Origin: Candidatus Woesearchaeota archaeon
GTDB lineage: Archaea > Nanobdellota > Nanobdellia > Woesearchaeales > UBA525
Assembly (NCBI GenBank): GCA_013331575.1
Contig: DUGD01000049.1
Location: 610-14,396, forward strand
Direction of reading: 5' to 3'
DNA length: 13,787 nucleotides
Positions 6,369 through 13,124 of the stretch are shown here, piece by piece (the first letter of the stretch is position 1; the number at the start of each line of letters is the position of its first letter). A program made the translations under genes and the position numbers. Under the pieces are notes generated by a model. That model was not told the origin of the DNA, did no database searches, and saw only the letters and a program-made list of their open reading frames with translations.

Positions 6369-6734
6369 TCATTGCCGGATCTTCAGCCCGAATTGGAGGC
6401 AGTTACCGTAGAATCCCATATGAACACGATATTCTTCGTCGATGCAACCACGGGATGAAACGCTCGTACTCAAGAAATTATGCTCCTTGCCAAGCCCTGC
6501 TTCAAGAAGGCGTTGACGCACTGCAGGGAAGAGATCGGGTGCGCGCATCGAATACTCGAGAAGCACTATGCCTTTAATCTGAGGGGTATTGGAGCGAAGA
6601 TTATGGGTGTGGTGTAAGCAGACCTCTGAGAAACCAGGAAACTCCTCTATGCGACGCACTTCAGGAACACGGTCGCGCAGATACGCGATGCCTCCGTGCT
6701 GGAATCCCTCTTGCCATGCGTCAATATCATCCAT
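6369..6734 (-). CDS. Unknown small soluble protein (121 aa)
   Basis: I do not recognise this protein. It is mixed alpha/beta by eye, with no signal peptide or membrane helix. It contains four Cys/His-bearing spots (CLHHTH at 39-44, C97 and C112), too scattered for a known zinc motif. The frame is open upstream to an ATG at 6773, but a strong TATA box (TTTATATA) lies between them, 30 bases before the ATG at 6734. The shorter start is therefore chosen, with a leaderless message. The promoter sits in the gap after the 6784-7521 gene, which suggests an independent unit although the strand is the same. Confidence 0.72.
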   Translation of the reverse strand: MDDIDAWQEGFQHGGIAYLRDRVPEVRRIEEFPGFSEVCLHHTHNLRSNTPQIKGIVLLEYSMRAPDLFPAVRQRLLEAGLGKEHNFLSTSVSSRGCIDEEYRVHMGFYGNCLQFGLKIRQ

Positions 6735-6756
6735 ACGACACGGAACACAAAAAGAA

Positions 6757-6764
6757 TATATAAA
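6757..6764 (-). promoter_or_regulatory. TATA box for the 121-aa gene
   Basis: On the - strand TTTATATA starts at 6764, exactly 30 bases before the ATG at 6734. Confidence 0.75.
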
Positions 6765-6783
6765 CATTACCACGGAGACGTAA

Positions 6784-7521
6784 CTACATTATCTTCAGCA
6801 GCATATATCCGAAACGGTCCGCCACACGGACGCTCTCATCGACATCAGTGTACTGCAAGACGATGCAGTTCGGGTTCTCCGTCCAACGAGCGACAGCGTT
6901 CTTTGAGCCCTCGACGAACTGGACTATGACGCGGTCCGGCGTAGCATCCTCGCAGCGATACACCGGAATATCGACTTTCGTATCGCTCGCGCTCGAGAGC
7001 GCGCTATGCACGTTGAGATTGAAAAGATTGTACTTCGTGCCGAGAAGACGCGCGACTTCGACACCAGCGACCACTATCTTGGATGGCGCATCGGGAGGAA
7101 CGCTGATGTACACTTCGGCAGGCTTGCTGTAGATGGGTGTTGTGGCCTCAGAGTCTACTGGGATATCCTCAGTCTCACGAGGATGGAAATAGAATGGGAT
7201 ATTATAGGGCTGGCCGCGCGCTTCGATACGCGTCACCCAAAGGCTGCCTTCCGCTTGCGCGAAATCAAATCCGTTATACCGGTTCTCATCGGCAGTGGTG
7301 CGGCGATCATACGCATTCCACGAGACGATGACGATGATGAGAAGGAGCACGATACCGAACGCTATGAAAAACGCCCATACGCCGCGAGGCCCGGCCTGCT
7401 CCGCATCGCCACCTGACGTGTCATCCTGCGACACGCAACCCTTCGACGTAACGCTCTTTCTCGCGCGCGTTCCGACGCCATCACGCGTGCGGGGGATCTT
7501 TGCTGCCGATGACGGCCTCAA
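6784..7521 (-). CDS. Membrane-anchored protein, second of two tandem paralogues (245 aa)
   Basis: The function is unknown. Residues 1-47 are basic, Ser/Thr/Gly-rich and probably cytoplasmic. A strong membrane helix lies at 48-68 (FFIAFGIVLLLIIVIV). The rest (about 75-245) is a beta-rich domain predicted outside the membrane. It starts with YNGFDF, then SLWVTRIEARGQPY, and contains two Cys (C190 and C219) that could form a disulfide. The upstream gene shares this plan, including the position of the Cys pair and the end (DR, then Y, then hydrophobic). I chose the TTG at 7521: it overlaps the upstream TGA stop as TTGA, and GGTGGT just before it fits the anti-Shine-Dalgarno sequence. No ATG is available in the N-terminal part. 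The pair is thus translationally coupled and probably makes a complex. I recall similar tandem pairs from DPANN archaea, but cannot name a family. Confidence 0.78.
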   Translation of the reverse strand: MRPSSAAKIPRTRDGVGTRARKSVTSKGCVSQDDTSGGDAEQAGPRGVWAFFIAFGIVLLLIIVIVSWNAYDRRTTADENRYNGFDFAQAEGSLWVTRIEARGQPYNIPFYFHPRETEDIPVDSEATTPIYSKPAEVYISVPPDAPSKIVVAGVEVARLLGTKYNLFNLNVHSALSSASDTKVDIPVYRCEDATPDRVIVQFVEGSKNAVARWTENPNCIVLQYTDVDESVRVADRFGYMLLKIM

Positions 7522-8192
7522 TCTACCACCACACCGTCTTTGAGGATGTCGTAGTACTCGAAGATGATGCGATCCTTGATCTTCATGAGGTCGCGCTGCT
7601 CCGCATTGATGATGATACACGAGCCGTCAACAACGACCGATGTCTCGTTCGTCGCATTGAAGATGACAACCGCGAGTTGCGGGCTTGCACGATCGCATCC
7701 GATGACGGGAAGCGTATAGCGTTCGTCATCGACCATCATGGAGTTGAACGCTTTCTCCGGGATGGCGAGGCCTAGTTGTAGCCGCGCGTAATCGATCATC
7801 GCTGCATTCTCGGCCCCATCCGCTAAATCGATGATACGAGGGTCGGCGCTAAGCGCTATCTGCGATGCACCTTTGAGAAGCGCCACGGCCGCAGGTGTGA
7901 CGTTCAAGTATGATACTTGGAACGGAAGATTCTGGAACTCGTTCTCCTGGCCCCCGATATCGGTCACGAGCACCCCTGCGCCATTGCCCAGATCGCGATA
8001 GACGAATTCGTATTCGCCATAGACCATCTGGTTGTCGCCTGAGGATCTGGTGTTATAGATGACGACTTCCATGATGGAGAAAAGCATGAGCCCGACCATG
8101 AAGATGCTGAAGATGAGCACGCGACGCTGTCGTCGTTTCTCTTGAGCCTGATGGTCGATTCGCTTTATGTTCCGTTTGGTTTGCTTCCCCAT
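7518..8192 (-). CDS. Membrane-anchored protein, first of two tandem paralogues (224 aa)
   Basis: The function is unknown. Residues 1-24 are strongly basic (KQTKRNIKR, EKRRQRR) and should stay in the cytoplasm. A membrane helix covers about 25-46. The remainder is probably extracytoplasmic: YGEYEFVYRDLGNGAGVLVTD at 58-78 matches YNGFDF...SLWVT of the next protein. C166 and C192 match its C190 and C219. Both end with a DR..YxxL-like segment. The TTG at 8207 is possible by frame, but the TATA box TTTAAAAG lies 30 bases before the ATG at 8192, which fixes the start. The stop overlaps the start of the next gene by two bases. The two proteins probably work together at the cell surface; that is inference from pairing and shared topology. 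Confidence 0.8.
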   Translation of the reverse strand: MGKQTKRNIKRIDHQAQEKRRQRRVLIFSIFMVGLMLFSIMEVVIYNTRSSGDNQMVYGEYEFVYRDLGNGAGVLVTDIGGQENEFQNLPFQVSYLNVTPAAVALLKGASQIALSADPRIIDLADGAENAAMIDYARLQLGLAIPEKAFNSMMVDDERYTLPVIGCDRASPQLAVVIFNATNETSVVVDGSCIIINAEQRDLMKIKDRIIFEYYDILKDGVVVD

Positions 8193-8214
8193 ACCAACTG
8201 TGCGCAAGCGTGCG

Positions 8215-8222
8215 CTTTTAAA
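8215..8222 (-). promoter_or_regulatory. TATA box for the tandem-paralogue operon
   Basis: TTTAAAAG on the - strand begins at 8222, 30 bases before the ATG at 8192. It argues for the ATG rather than the upstream TTG at 8207. Confidence 0.75.
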
Positions 8223-8223
8223 G

Positions 8224-8446
8224 ATTATGGCGTGAGAGGCTCTCAGACGACATGGAGATTCCTGTTTGATGTGGTGGCGCTTCTACGATACAGTCCATAG
8301 CGATGGCTGTCGGTTGCAACCACATGACGGCAGACTAATGCCACAACAATGCCATCTCTAAAAGACACCTATAGATTGATACTTATAGATTCAGAATCCA
8401 ACTCAGAACCTGTATGAGTCTCTAAACGACCGAATGAGCTGCATCG
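8224..8446. other. Gap between two - strand genes with short repeats
   Basis: I see no gene here. It holds a direct repeat TATAGATT (about 8371 and 8385), a repeat of TCTCTAAA (about 8355 and 8419), the palindrome GGTTGCAACC at 8312-8321 and small stems CCAT/ATGG (8295-8306) and ACTCA/TGAGT (8401-8419). The TATAGATT copies include weak TATA-like words on the - strand. No coherent RNA fold was found. Confidence 0.3.
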
Positions 8447-8716
8447 CTAGTCTGTAAAAAAACCGTATACGCGCACAGCACGATACATGCCGTCATGCTC
8501 CATCAAGATACGGTACTTGTCGATGGTAATAGGATACGTGTAGGACTCTACGCGGGTCATGATGGCCTTAGCCACATCGTTTCCTTGAAGGGCGTTGAGG
8601 CGTGCTAGCATCTGCTCGCGTTCCATAAGATGCCCATCCCGGTGGAAGAACCTCCGAAGCGGTCCTGCACCGAGCGCAGAAAGGACATCTGAGAGCTCTT
8701 TTCCTGCGCGTGACAT
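8447..8716 (-). CDS. Unknown small protein (89 aa)
   Basis: I do not recognise this protein. Residues 1-55 are helical and charged, with an Arg/His-rich patch (RRFFHRDGH at 21-29). The last third (YTYPITIDKYRILMEHDG, then YRAVRVYGFF) looks like two or three beta strands. No membrane helix or signal peptide is seen. It starts 6 bases after the stop of the secreted Cys-rich protein. GGTGA, formed partly by that stop codon, lies 7 bases before the ATG, so it is the second gene of a two-gene operon. A T7 run on the coding strand lies inside the last codons. Confidence 0.7.
   Translation of the reverse strand: MSRAGKELSDVLSALGAGPLRRFFHRDGHLMEREQMLARLNALQGNDVAKAIMTRVESYTYPITIDKYRILMEHDGMYRAVRVYGFFTD
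8456..8462 (-). terminator. T7 run inside the last codons of the 89-aa gene
   Basis: A7 on the + strand is T7 on the - strand, 7 bases before the TAG stop (8447-8449). It encodes the FF near the C terminus. It is the only good T run near the end of this operon, so termination may overlap coding. Alternatively it is simply a Phe-Phe codon pair. Confidence 0.35.
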
Positions 8717-8722
8717 ATAGTC

Positions 8723-9259
8723 TCACCAGTACGGATTATATGTTGGCGCCCACGGCGGATAGACTGGGTCAACAATCATGATGGGTTTAGCCGGGACAAA
8801 GACCGTTGTCTGTGGCAAGATGGTGAATGATACCTGTGCGCGCGCAGTGACTGGACGGATGAACGTATCGGGCACGTTCATAGCGCAACCAACCCCTGCT
8901 CTTCCGAAGCGCATGAGCATCGATGAGCATAACGCGTCCATATCGTTCCATGATCGTCCGTATGCGCTCATCGTTACCTCGTTAAGCTCCTCGAACGTCA
9001 GATCGCTGAACGCCACATTCTCATGCTCATCGGGGACAAAGACGTTGATTGCGGGATACACTGCCTCTTCGCGTCTATCTTTGTATCGGTCACAATCGTC
9101 ATCTCGCTCGCAATCGCAGCAACCGTGACGCATACAGAGAGTATCTTGGGAGTCATACCCGTACGACTCGTACGCATCTACACTGGATGCGAGCGATAGG
9201 AACACCAGCACGAATGCCGCTATTGTTATGATGAAAGATGCTCTTGTTGTAGCGCTCAT
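8723..9259 (-). CDS. Secreted or surface Cys-rich protein (178 aa)
   Basis: The function is unknown. An N-terminal signal peptide is clear: a short polar start, a hydrophobic core at about 8-25 and a likely cleavage after VDA at 27-29. If uncleaved, it is a membrane anchor. The mature part begins with Tyr-rich YESYGY, then a Cys cluster (C42, C47, C48, C50, C56) amid Asp/Arg, with C111 and C125 further on. The last 35 residues are hydrophobic and Pro/aromatic-rich (PPWAPTYNPYW). Odd Cys numbers and spacing match no metal motif I know; disulfides are likely for an exported protein. The frame opens at a GTG at 9283, but that overlaps the TATA box. The ATG at 9259 lies 31 bases from the box and is preferred. 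It heads an operon with the 89-aa gene. Confidence 0.75.
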   Translation of the reverse strand: MSATTRASFIITIAAFVLVFLSLASSVDAYESYGYDSQDTLCMRHGCCDCERDDDCDRYKDRREEAVYPAINVFVPDEHENVAFSDLTFEELNEVTMSAYGRSWNDMDALCSSMLMRFGRAGVGCAMNVPDTFIRPVTARAQVSFTILPQTTVFVPAKPIMIVDPVYPPWAPTYNPYW

Positions 9260-9282
9260 AACTGGAGGGTAATCGTCAATCA

Positions 9283-9290
9283 CTTTTAAA
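9283..9290 (-). promoter_or_regulatory. TATA box for the Cys-rich protein, possibly bidirectional
   Basis: TTTAAAAG on the - strand begins at 9290, 31 bases before the ATG at 9259. The core reads TTTTAAAC on the + strand, so it could also drive + strand transcription towards the short frame at 9311. Confidence 0.7.
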
Positions 9291-9310
9291 CATATCTTGG
9301 TTCAGTATTC

Positions 9311-9382
9311 ATGAGTAGTACTTTGTTGAATGATGCGCTGCCTCGCGTGGAAGAACTGCGAAAACATGCGATGCTACACTGA
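9311..9382 (+). CDS. Possible 23-aa small protein
   Basis: A short frame starts with ATG 27 bases after the first T of TTTTAAAC on the + strand, close to the leaderless spacing used in this window. It would encode a peptide with an amphipathic helical look (LLNDALPRVEELRKHAML). There is no homology to cite and the length allows chance, so this is a weak call. It lies just before the three-way-junction element. Confidence 0.2.
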   Translation: MSSTLLNDALPRVEELRKHAMLH

Positions 9383-9437
9383 CGAGTACAACAGGTTAAC
9401 ATACCTCTGATAGCTGATTGCTCATTATGGGCTACTT

Positions 9438-9593
9438 TGTAGAAATCATCTCGGCCGACCGCCGCAAGTGCCGGCTTCGACGATTCGTCTCGCCGGTGCG
9501 GCGGTCCGGACATCGACGCTCTGTATCTGCGTTCTTGATGCGTTGTTCTGCTGGAGGTCGATGTCCTTCAAGGCCGTGATGATGATTTCTACA
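9438..9593. ncRNA. Unrecognised structured element: closed three-way junction of about 156 bases
   Basis: Closing stem: 13 perfect pairs between 9438-9450 (TGTAGAAATCATC) and 9581-9593. It continues with TC/GA (9451-9452 with 9578-9579) and GGCC at 9453-9456 with GGCC at 9572-9575. Arm 2: 10 perfect pairs between 9457-9466 (GACCGCCGCA) and 9497-9506, then CCGGC at 9471-9475 with GCCGG at 9492-9496, then GACG/CGTC around an ATT loop. Arm 3: 10 perfect pairs between 9508-9517 (GGACATCGAC) and 9557-9566, with CTC/GAG inside. Nearly every helix abuts the next, as in a real RNA junction. The strand is unclear: a TATA palindrome at 9613-9620 could start a - strand RNA near 9589, and a weak GTTAACAT at 9393 a + strand RNA. 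No T-run terminator is obvious on either side. I know no matching family. A small inverted-repeat mobile element is an alternative, but no target-site duplication flanks it. Confidence 0.65.
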
Positions 9594-9612
9594 CTGCTTC
9601 TATGGACAAAAC

Positions 9613-9620
9613 TTTAAAAA
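9613..9620 (+). promoter_or_regulatory. TATA box for alaS
   Basis: TTTAAAAA begins 30 bases before the ATG at 9643, so the alaS message should be leaderless. The reverse strand reads TTTTTAAAG and might direct transcription into the structured element at 9438-9593. Confidence 0.75.
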
Positions 9621-9642
9621 CCGCCGACCGTGTCCTGCACTC

Positions 9643-12183
9643 ATGATCCGGCCCGACAAAGAAGTCAAACGCGAATTCAAAGGCATCGCTAGCGCACACC
9701 CCGACAAGTATTACGCTACGCGCGTGCTCAAACGCGAAGGCTTCGAACGTAAGCGCTGCGCATGCGGAACGGCATTCTGGACGGTCAACGAGAACCAGAT
9801 CGTCTGCGGCGATCCGACGTGCAGCGGCGGCTTCCGGCTTTTCGAGAACAACCCTGCTAAGCACCAGATGACCTACGTCCAGACATGGCAGGCGTTCGCG
9901 AAGATGTTCGAGCAGAAGGGTTACAAAGTCATGAATCGTTATCCTGTCGTCGCACGATGGAATCCGACCATGGAGTACACGATAGCGTCCATCGCAGCGT
10001 TCCAACCGCACGTCGTCAACGGCGATGTCGAAGCGCCGGCGAAACGCCTCGTGATCCCGCAGTTCTGCCTCAGGTTCGGTGATATCGACAACGTCGGGAT
10101 CACAGGGAGCCATTTGACGGGATTCATCATGATAGGACAGCACATGTTCGTCCCGCCGAATGAGTGGGACCAGGATGCCGCGTTCCAGGATCTCTACGAT
10201 TGGTTCACGCAAGGATTGGGCCTGCCCAAAGAAGAGATCACGCTCCACGAGGATGCGTGGGCGGGCGGCGGCAATTTCGGTCCCTGCATGGAGTTCTTCT
10301 CGCGTGGCGTGGAACTCGGTAACCAGGTCTATATGCTCTACGAGCAGACGCCCGACGGCGATAAGGACTTGAAGATCAAAGTGCTCGATATGGGTATGGG
10401 GATGGAGCGCAACGCGTGGTTCAGCCAGGGCAAAGGCACTGCGTACGATGCGACATTCCCGCTCGTCATATCGCGCATCCTCGAACGGACGCACCACACG
10501 CCCAATATCGAACTGCAGAAGAGATTCCTGCCCAAAGCGAGCTATCTCAACATCGACGAGACCGATGATATCCAATCCGCGTGGGAACGCGTCGCGAAAG
10601 AGCTGGGGGTCGATGCCTCTAGTTTACGCGCCGCGATCGAGCCGATGCAGGCAGTATACAGCATCGCCGAGCACGCGCGCAGCCTCCTCTTCGCGCTCAG
10701 CGACGGAGGATTGCCGTCCAACGTAGGCGGAGGGTACAACCTCCGCACCATATTCCGCCGTGCGCAAGGATTCATCGAACGGCACAATTGGGACCTCGAC
10801 ATGGGCGAAGTCGCCACGTGGCACGCTGAGGAGCTGCAAGCGATATTCCCCGAGCTCTTGGCGAACATCGCGGAGACAAGAGCGATCCTGGCCGTCGAGA
10901 AGGAGAAACACGTGGAAAGCCGCAAGAAGGCGCAGCAAGTGCTTGAGAACGAGCACAAGAAGTCCGGTGATGCAGGCATCAGTATCGGGAAGCTCATCGA
11001 GCTCTACGATTCCTGCGGCCTCCATCCTGATGCGGTGAGCGCGTTCGTAAAGAGCAGAGGGGGCAAACCGCTCGTGGTCCCGGACAACTTCTTCCAGCTC
11101 GTGAGCGAACGCCACGAGAAGCAAGAACAGAAGACCGCGACGCGCAAGAGCACGCACTTCCCGGTCGATGGGCTGGCCCGCACCGCGCCGCTCTACCTGA
11201 CATCGTACGACCTGCTTTCGTTCAACGCTAAGGTGATGAGGGTATTCGACGAGAAACACGTCGTGCTCGATCAGACCGCATTCTACCCGACAAGCGGCGG
11301 CCAGGAGCACGACACTGGCACCATCACAGGCAAAGACGGTATTGCGTATAACGTCGTCGATGTCATAAAGCAGGGCGGCATCATCATCCACGTCTTGGAG
11401 AACGAACCCGGGTTCGATGAAGGGGATGTTGTGGAAGGTAAAGTCGATTGGACGAGACGGCAACAGCTCGCGCAGCACCACACCGCGACGCATATCATCA
11501 ACGGAGCGGCACGCAAGGTGCTCGGCAACCATGTATGGCAGGCGGGCGCCGCCAAGACGACCGAGAAGGCACGCATCGATATCACGCACTACAACGCACT
11601 CTCCGATGATGAATTGCGCAGCATTGAGGAGGAGGCGAATCGCGTGATACGCGCCGACATCCACCTACATCACGGCCTCGTGCCGAAACGCGACGCGGAA
11701 GCGCAGCACGGATTCCGGCTCTATCAGGGCGGCGCGGTCCCTGGAAAGGAGATCCGTGTCGTGGACATACCGGGTTTCGACGTCGAAGCCTGCGGCGGCA
11801 CCCACCTGAACCACACCGGCGAAGCGGTCATGATCAAGATCCTCAAGGCGAGCAAGATACAGGACGGCATCGTCCGCATCGAGTACGTTGCCGGCGACCA
11901 GGCAAAATGGTATGTCGCCGAACGCGAAGCGCTCCTCGCGACCATTCGAGAGGCGCTCGATGTGGAAACCGACGCGATGATACCTTCCGCGACCGAGAAT
12001 CTGTTCGCGAAATGGAAAAAAGCGCGCAAAGGGCCGCTCACCGACTGGAAGGACAGCGCATTAATTGCGTATAACGGAGACCCGCTCACGAAGGCGGCCG
12101 AAATACTCCAGACGCAACCACAGACCATCATCCCGACCATCAAGCGATTCATCGCGGACATAGAGCGGGCGCAGAAAGACTAG
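9643..12183 (+). CDS. alaS: Alanyl-tRNA synthetase, archaeal type, without C-Ala domain (846 aa)
   Basis: It charges tRNA-Ala with alanine in the cytoplasm. The archaeal N-terminal extension is present, with a Cys set (C39, C41, C55, C60) resembling a zinc finger before the class II catalytic core. Class II core features include MTYVQTWQAF at 76-85, RWNPTMEYT at 105-113, QFCLRFGDIDN at 140-150 and the motif 3 region MGMGMERNAWF at 250-260. The helical tRNA-recognition region follows to about 500. The editing domain, which hydrolyses Ser-tRNA-Ala and Gly-tRNA-Ala, carries HHTATH with H613 and H617, and CGGTH with C717 and H721. After about residue 760 there is only a helical stretch and the protein stops at 846. 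The glycine-rich DHHA1/C-Ala domain usual for AlaRS is not seen; archaeal relatives are commonly about 900 residues. The leaderless ATG is set by the TATA box 30 bases upstream. Confidence 0.96.
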   Translation: MIRPDKEVKREFKGIASAHPDKYYATRVLKREGFERKRCACGTAFWTVNENQIVCGDPTCSGGFRLFENNPAKHQMTYVQTWQAFAKMFEQKGYKVMNRYPVVARWNPTMEYTIASIAAFQPHVVNGDVEAPAKRLVIPQFCLRFGDIDNVGITGSHLTGFIMIGQHMFVPPNEWDQDAAFQDLYDWFTQGLGLPKEEITLHEDAWAGGGNFGPCMEFFSRGVELGNQVYMLYEQTPDGDKDLKIKVLDMGMGMERNAWFSQGKGTAYDATFPLVISRILERTHHTPNIELQKRFLPKASYLNIDETDDIQSAWERVAKELGVDASSLRAAIEPMQAVYSIAEHARSLLFALSDGGLPSNVGGGYNLRTIFRRAQGFIERHNWDLDMGEVATWHAEELQAIFPELLANIAETRAILAVEKEKHVESRKKAQQVLENEHKKSGDAGISIGKLIELYDSCGLHPDAVSAFVKSRGGKPLVVPDNFFQLVSERHEKQEQKTATRKSTHFPVDGLARTAPLYLTSYDLLSFNAKVMRVFDEKHVVLDQTAFYPTSGGQEHDTGTITGKDGIAYNVVDVIKQGGIIIHVLENEPGFDEGDVVEGKVDWTRRQQLAQHHTATHIINGAARKVLGNHVWQAGAAKTTEKARIDITHYNALSDDELRSIEEEANRVIRADIHLHHGLVPKRDAEAQHGFRLYQGGAVPGKEIRVVDIPGFDVEACGGTHLNHTGEAVMIKILKASKIQDGIVRIEYVAGDQAKWYVAEREALLATIREALDVETDAMIPSATENLFAKWKKARKGPLTDWKDSALIAYNGDPLTKAAEILQTQPQTIIPTIKRFIADIERAQKD

Positions 12184-12322
12184 CGTCCGCGCGAAGCCCA
12201 CAGTGATTCAGGCTATGCTGTGCAGCCACAATGGCGCATACATCCCCCGCTCATACGTCTAGAACAGTCCTTCCCAAATACGATTGGTCATATGCGAGTG
12301 AGATTCTCCAGCACTCAGTCTC

Positions 12323-12385
12323 AATGATCAGATACTGCTCATCTACAGAACAATGCACGCAATCAGGTATCTTACCGCGATCATT
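12323..12385. other. Imperfect inverted repeat next to the 3' end of the 154-aa gene
   Basis: AATGATC at 12323-12329 pairs with GATCATT at 12379-12385. Inside it GATAC at 12331-12335 pairs with GTATC at 12367-12371. The stem touches the stop codon of the - strand gene and may be a 3' structure of its message. The rest of the 12184-12384 gap holds a GGCT/AGCC hairpin at 12211-12227 after alaS and nothing else I can name. No T-run terminator for alaS is visible. Confidence 0.3.
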
Positions 12386-12849
12386 CAGATTACCTTGCTT
12401 ATCTCCGCGAGCGCCTTGCGGGAATCCCGTTTCGGGCTCTTATGGTAGAGGGCCACGATATGCGTCATACATGCCTCCATGCGCTGGAGATGCATGCTTA
12501 TCTTCACCGAGAGCAGGAAGATGAGTATGAATGCTATGCCACCGCCGATGAATGCGCCGCCGAGTTCTATGAATGGGACGAGGAAACGCAATACGGGAAG
12601 TATCTTGAGGAGCGAAACGGCGAACGTCGCGTACAGAAATATGTACAAGATTGCGCGGTAGAACGCCAAGTGTTCTGCCTTACGGGCGTATCGCTCGAAT
12701 TCAGTCGTGAAGAATGAGAATTCCTCACGCTCTTTCGCTAAACGGGGCGTGGTTTCGGCCTTGAGGGCACGATAGTGCACAGTCAGAATCGCGATACGAT
12801 TGAATGAGAGCCACTTCACCATGCGTGTAAAAAAAGGCACTTCAATCAT
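12385..12849 (-). CDS. Membrane protein with two helices (154 aa)
   Basis: I do not recognise this protein. Residues 1-60 are amphipathic and charged (KAETTPRLAKEREEF, FERYARKAEH). Two hydrophobic segments follow at about 64-84 and 88-115, the second with a GGAFIGGG turn. The last 38 residues are basic and polar. By charge both ends should be cytoplasmic. The frame is open upstream to 12951, but the TATA box on the - strand (TTTAAAC from 12877) lies 28 bases before the ATG at 12849 and only 19 before the ATG at 12858. The shorter form is therefore preferred. It is divergent from secF with a separate promoter. Confidence 0.72.
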   Translation of the reverse strand: MIEVPFFTRMVKWLSFNRIAILTVHYRALKAETTPRLAKEREEFSFFTTEFERYARKAEHLAFYRAILYIFLYATFAVSLLKILPVLRFLVPFIELGGAFIGGGIAFILIFLLSVKISMHLQRMEACMTHIVALYHKSPKRDSRKALAEISKVI

Positions 12850-12870
12850 GCTATGCATACAAGACCTTGC

Positions 12871-12878
12871 GTTTAAAT
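12871..12878 (-). promoter_or_regulatory. TATA box for the 154-aa gene
   Basis: The - strand reads ATTTAAAC with its TTT starting at 12877, 28 bases from the ATG at 12849. Spacing is 2 to 3 bases shorter than elsewhere in the window. Confidence 0.55.
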
Positions 12879-12951
12879 GGTTTACGCATGCGGCAGAGAT
12901 TAGGCAACAAATTCCGAATGCGCCATCGACGTAATCCAGACGGTCAAACAT

Positions 12952-13033
12952 GGTTGCAACTACTCAAGCGCAAGCTCTTGGCACGCGAAGAATTCGCTCC
13001 CTATTGTGTATACGCGCCAAAGGTTCCAACTAC
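12952..13033. repeat. Two near-identical 12-base words upstream of secF
   Basis: GGTTGCAACTAC at 12952-12963 and GGTTCCAACTAC at 13022-13033 differ at one base and lie 70 bases apart in the divergent secF / 154-aa gap. They might be regulator sites. Chance is not excluded. The rest of the 12850-13124 gap holds the two TATA boxes and nothing else I recognise. Confidence 0.25.
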
Positions 13034-13093
13034 AAACAATGAGACTGCCGCAACAACAACCATTGACGTTGCACATCGAACGACTGCGCAACG

Positions 13094-13101
13094 TTTATAA
13101 A
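13094..13101 (+). promoter_or_regulatory. TATA box for secF
   Basis: TTTATAAA begins 31 bases before the ATG at 13125. This predicts a leaderless secF transcript. A GCAAC/GTTGC dyad flanks the box. Confidence 0.75.
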
Positions 13102-13124
13102 AGCGTCCGGTTGCCGCTACGAGA

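Noticed and set aside
9337..9381. Possible C/D box guide RNA (ATGATGC ... CTGA)
   Set aside because: The C box lacks its final A, and no acceptable internal D' and C' boxes are present.
9286..9513. A - strand frame of 75 codons between the Cys-rich gene and alaS
   Set aside because: It overlaps the promoter of the Cys-rich gene and the structured element, and has no promoter or ribosome binding site.
9589..11664. Long - strand open frames antisense to alaS (328 and 346 codons)
   Set aside because: They mirror the alaS codons, a common effect in GC-rich genes with strong codon bias. alaS is unmistakable on the + strand.
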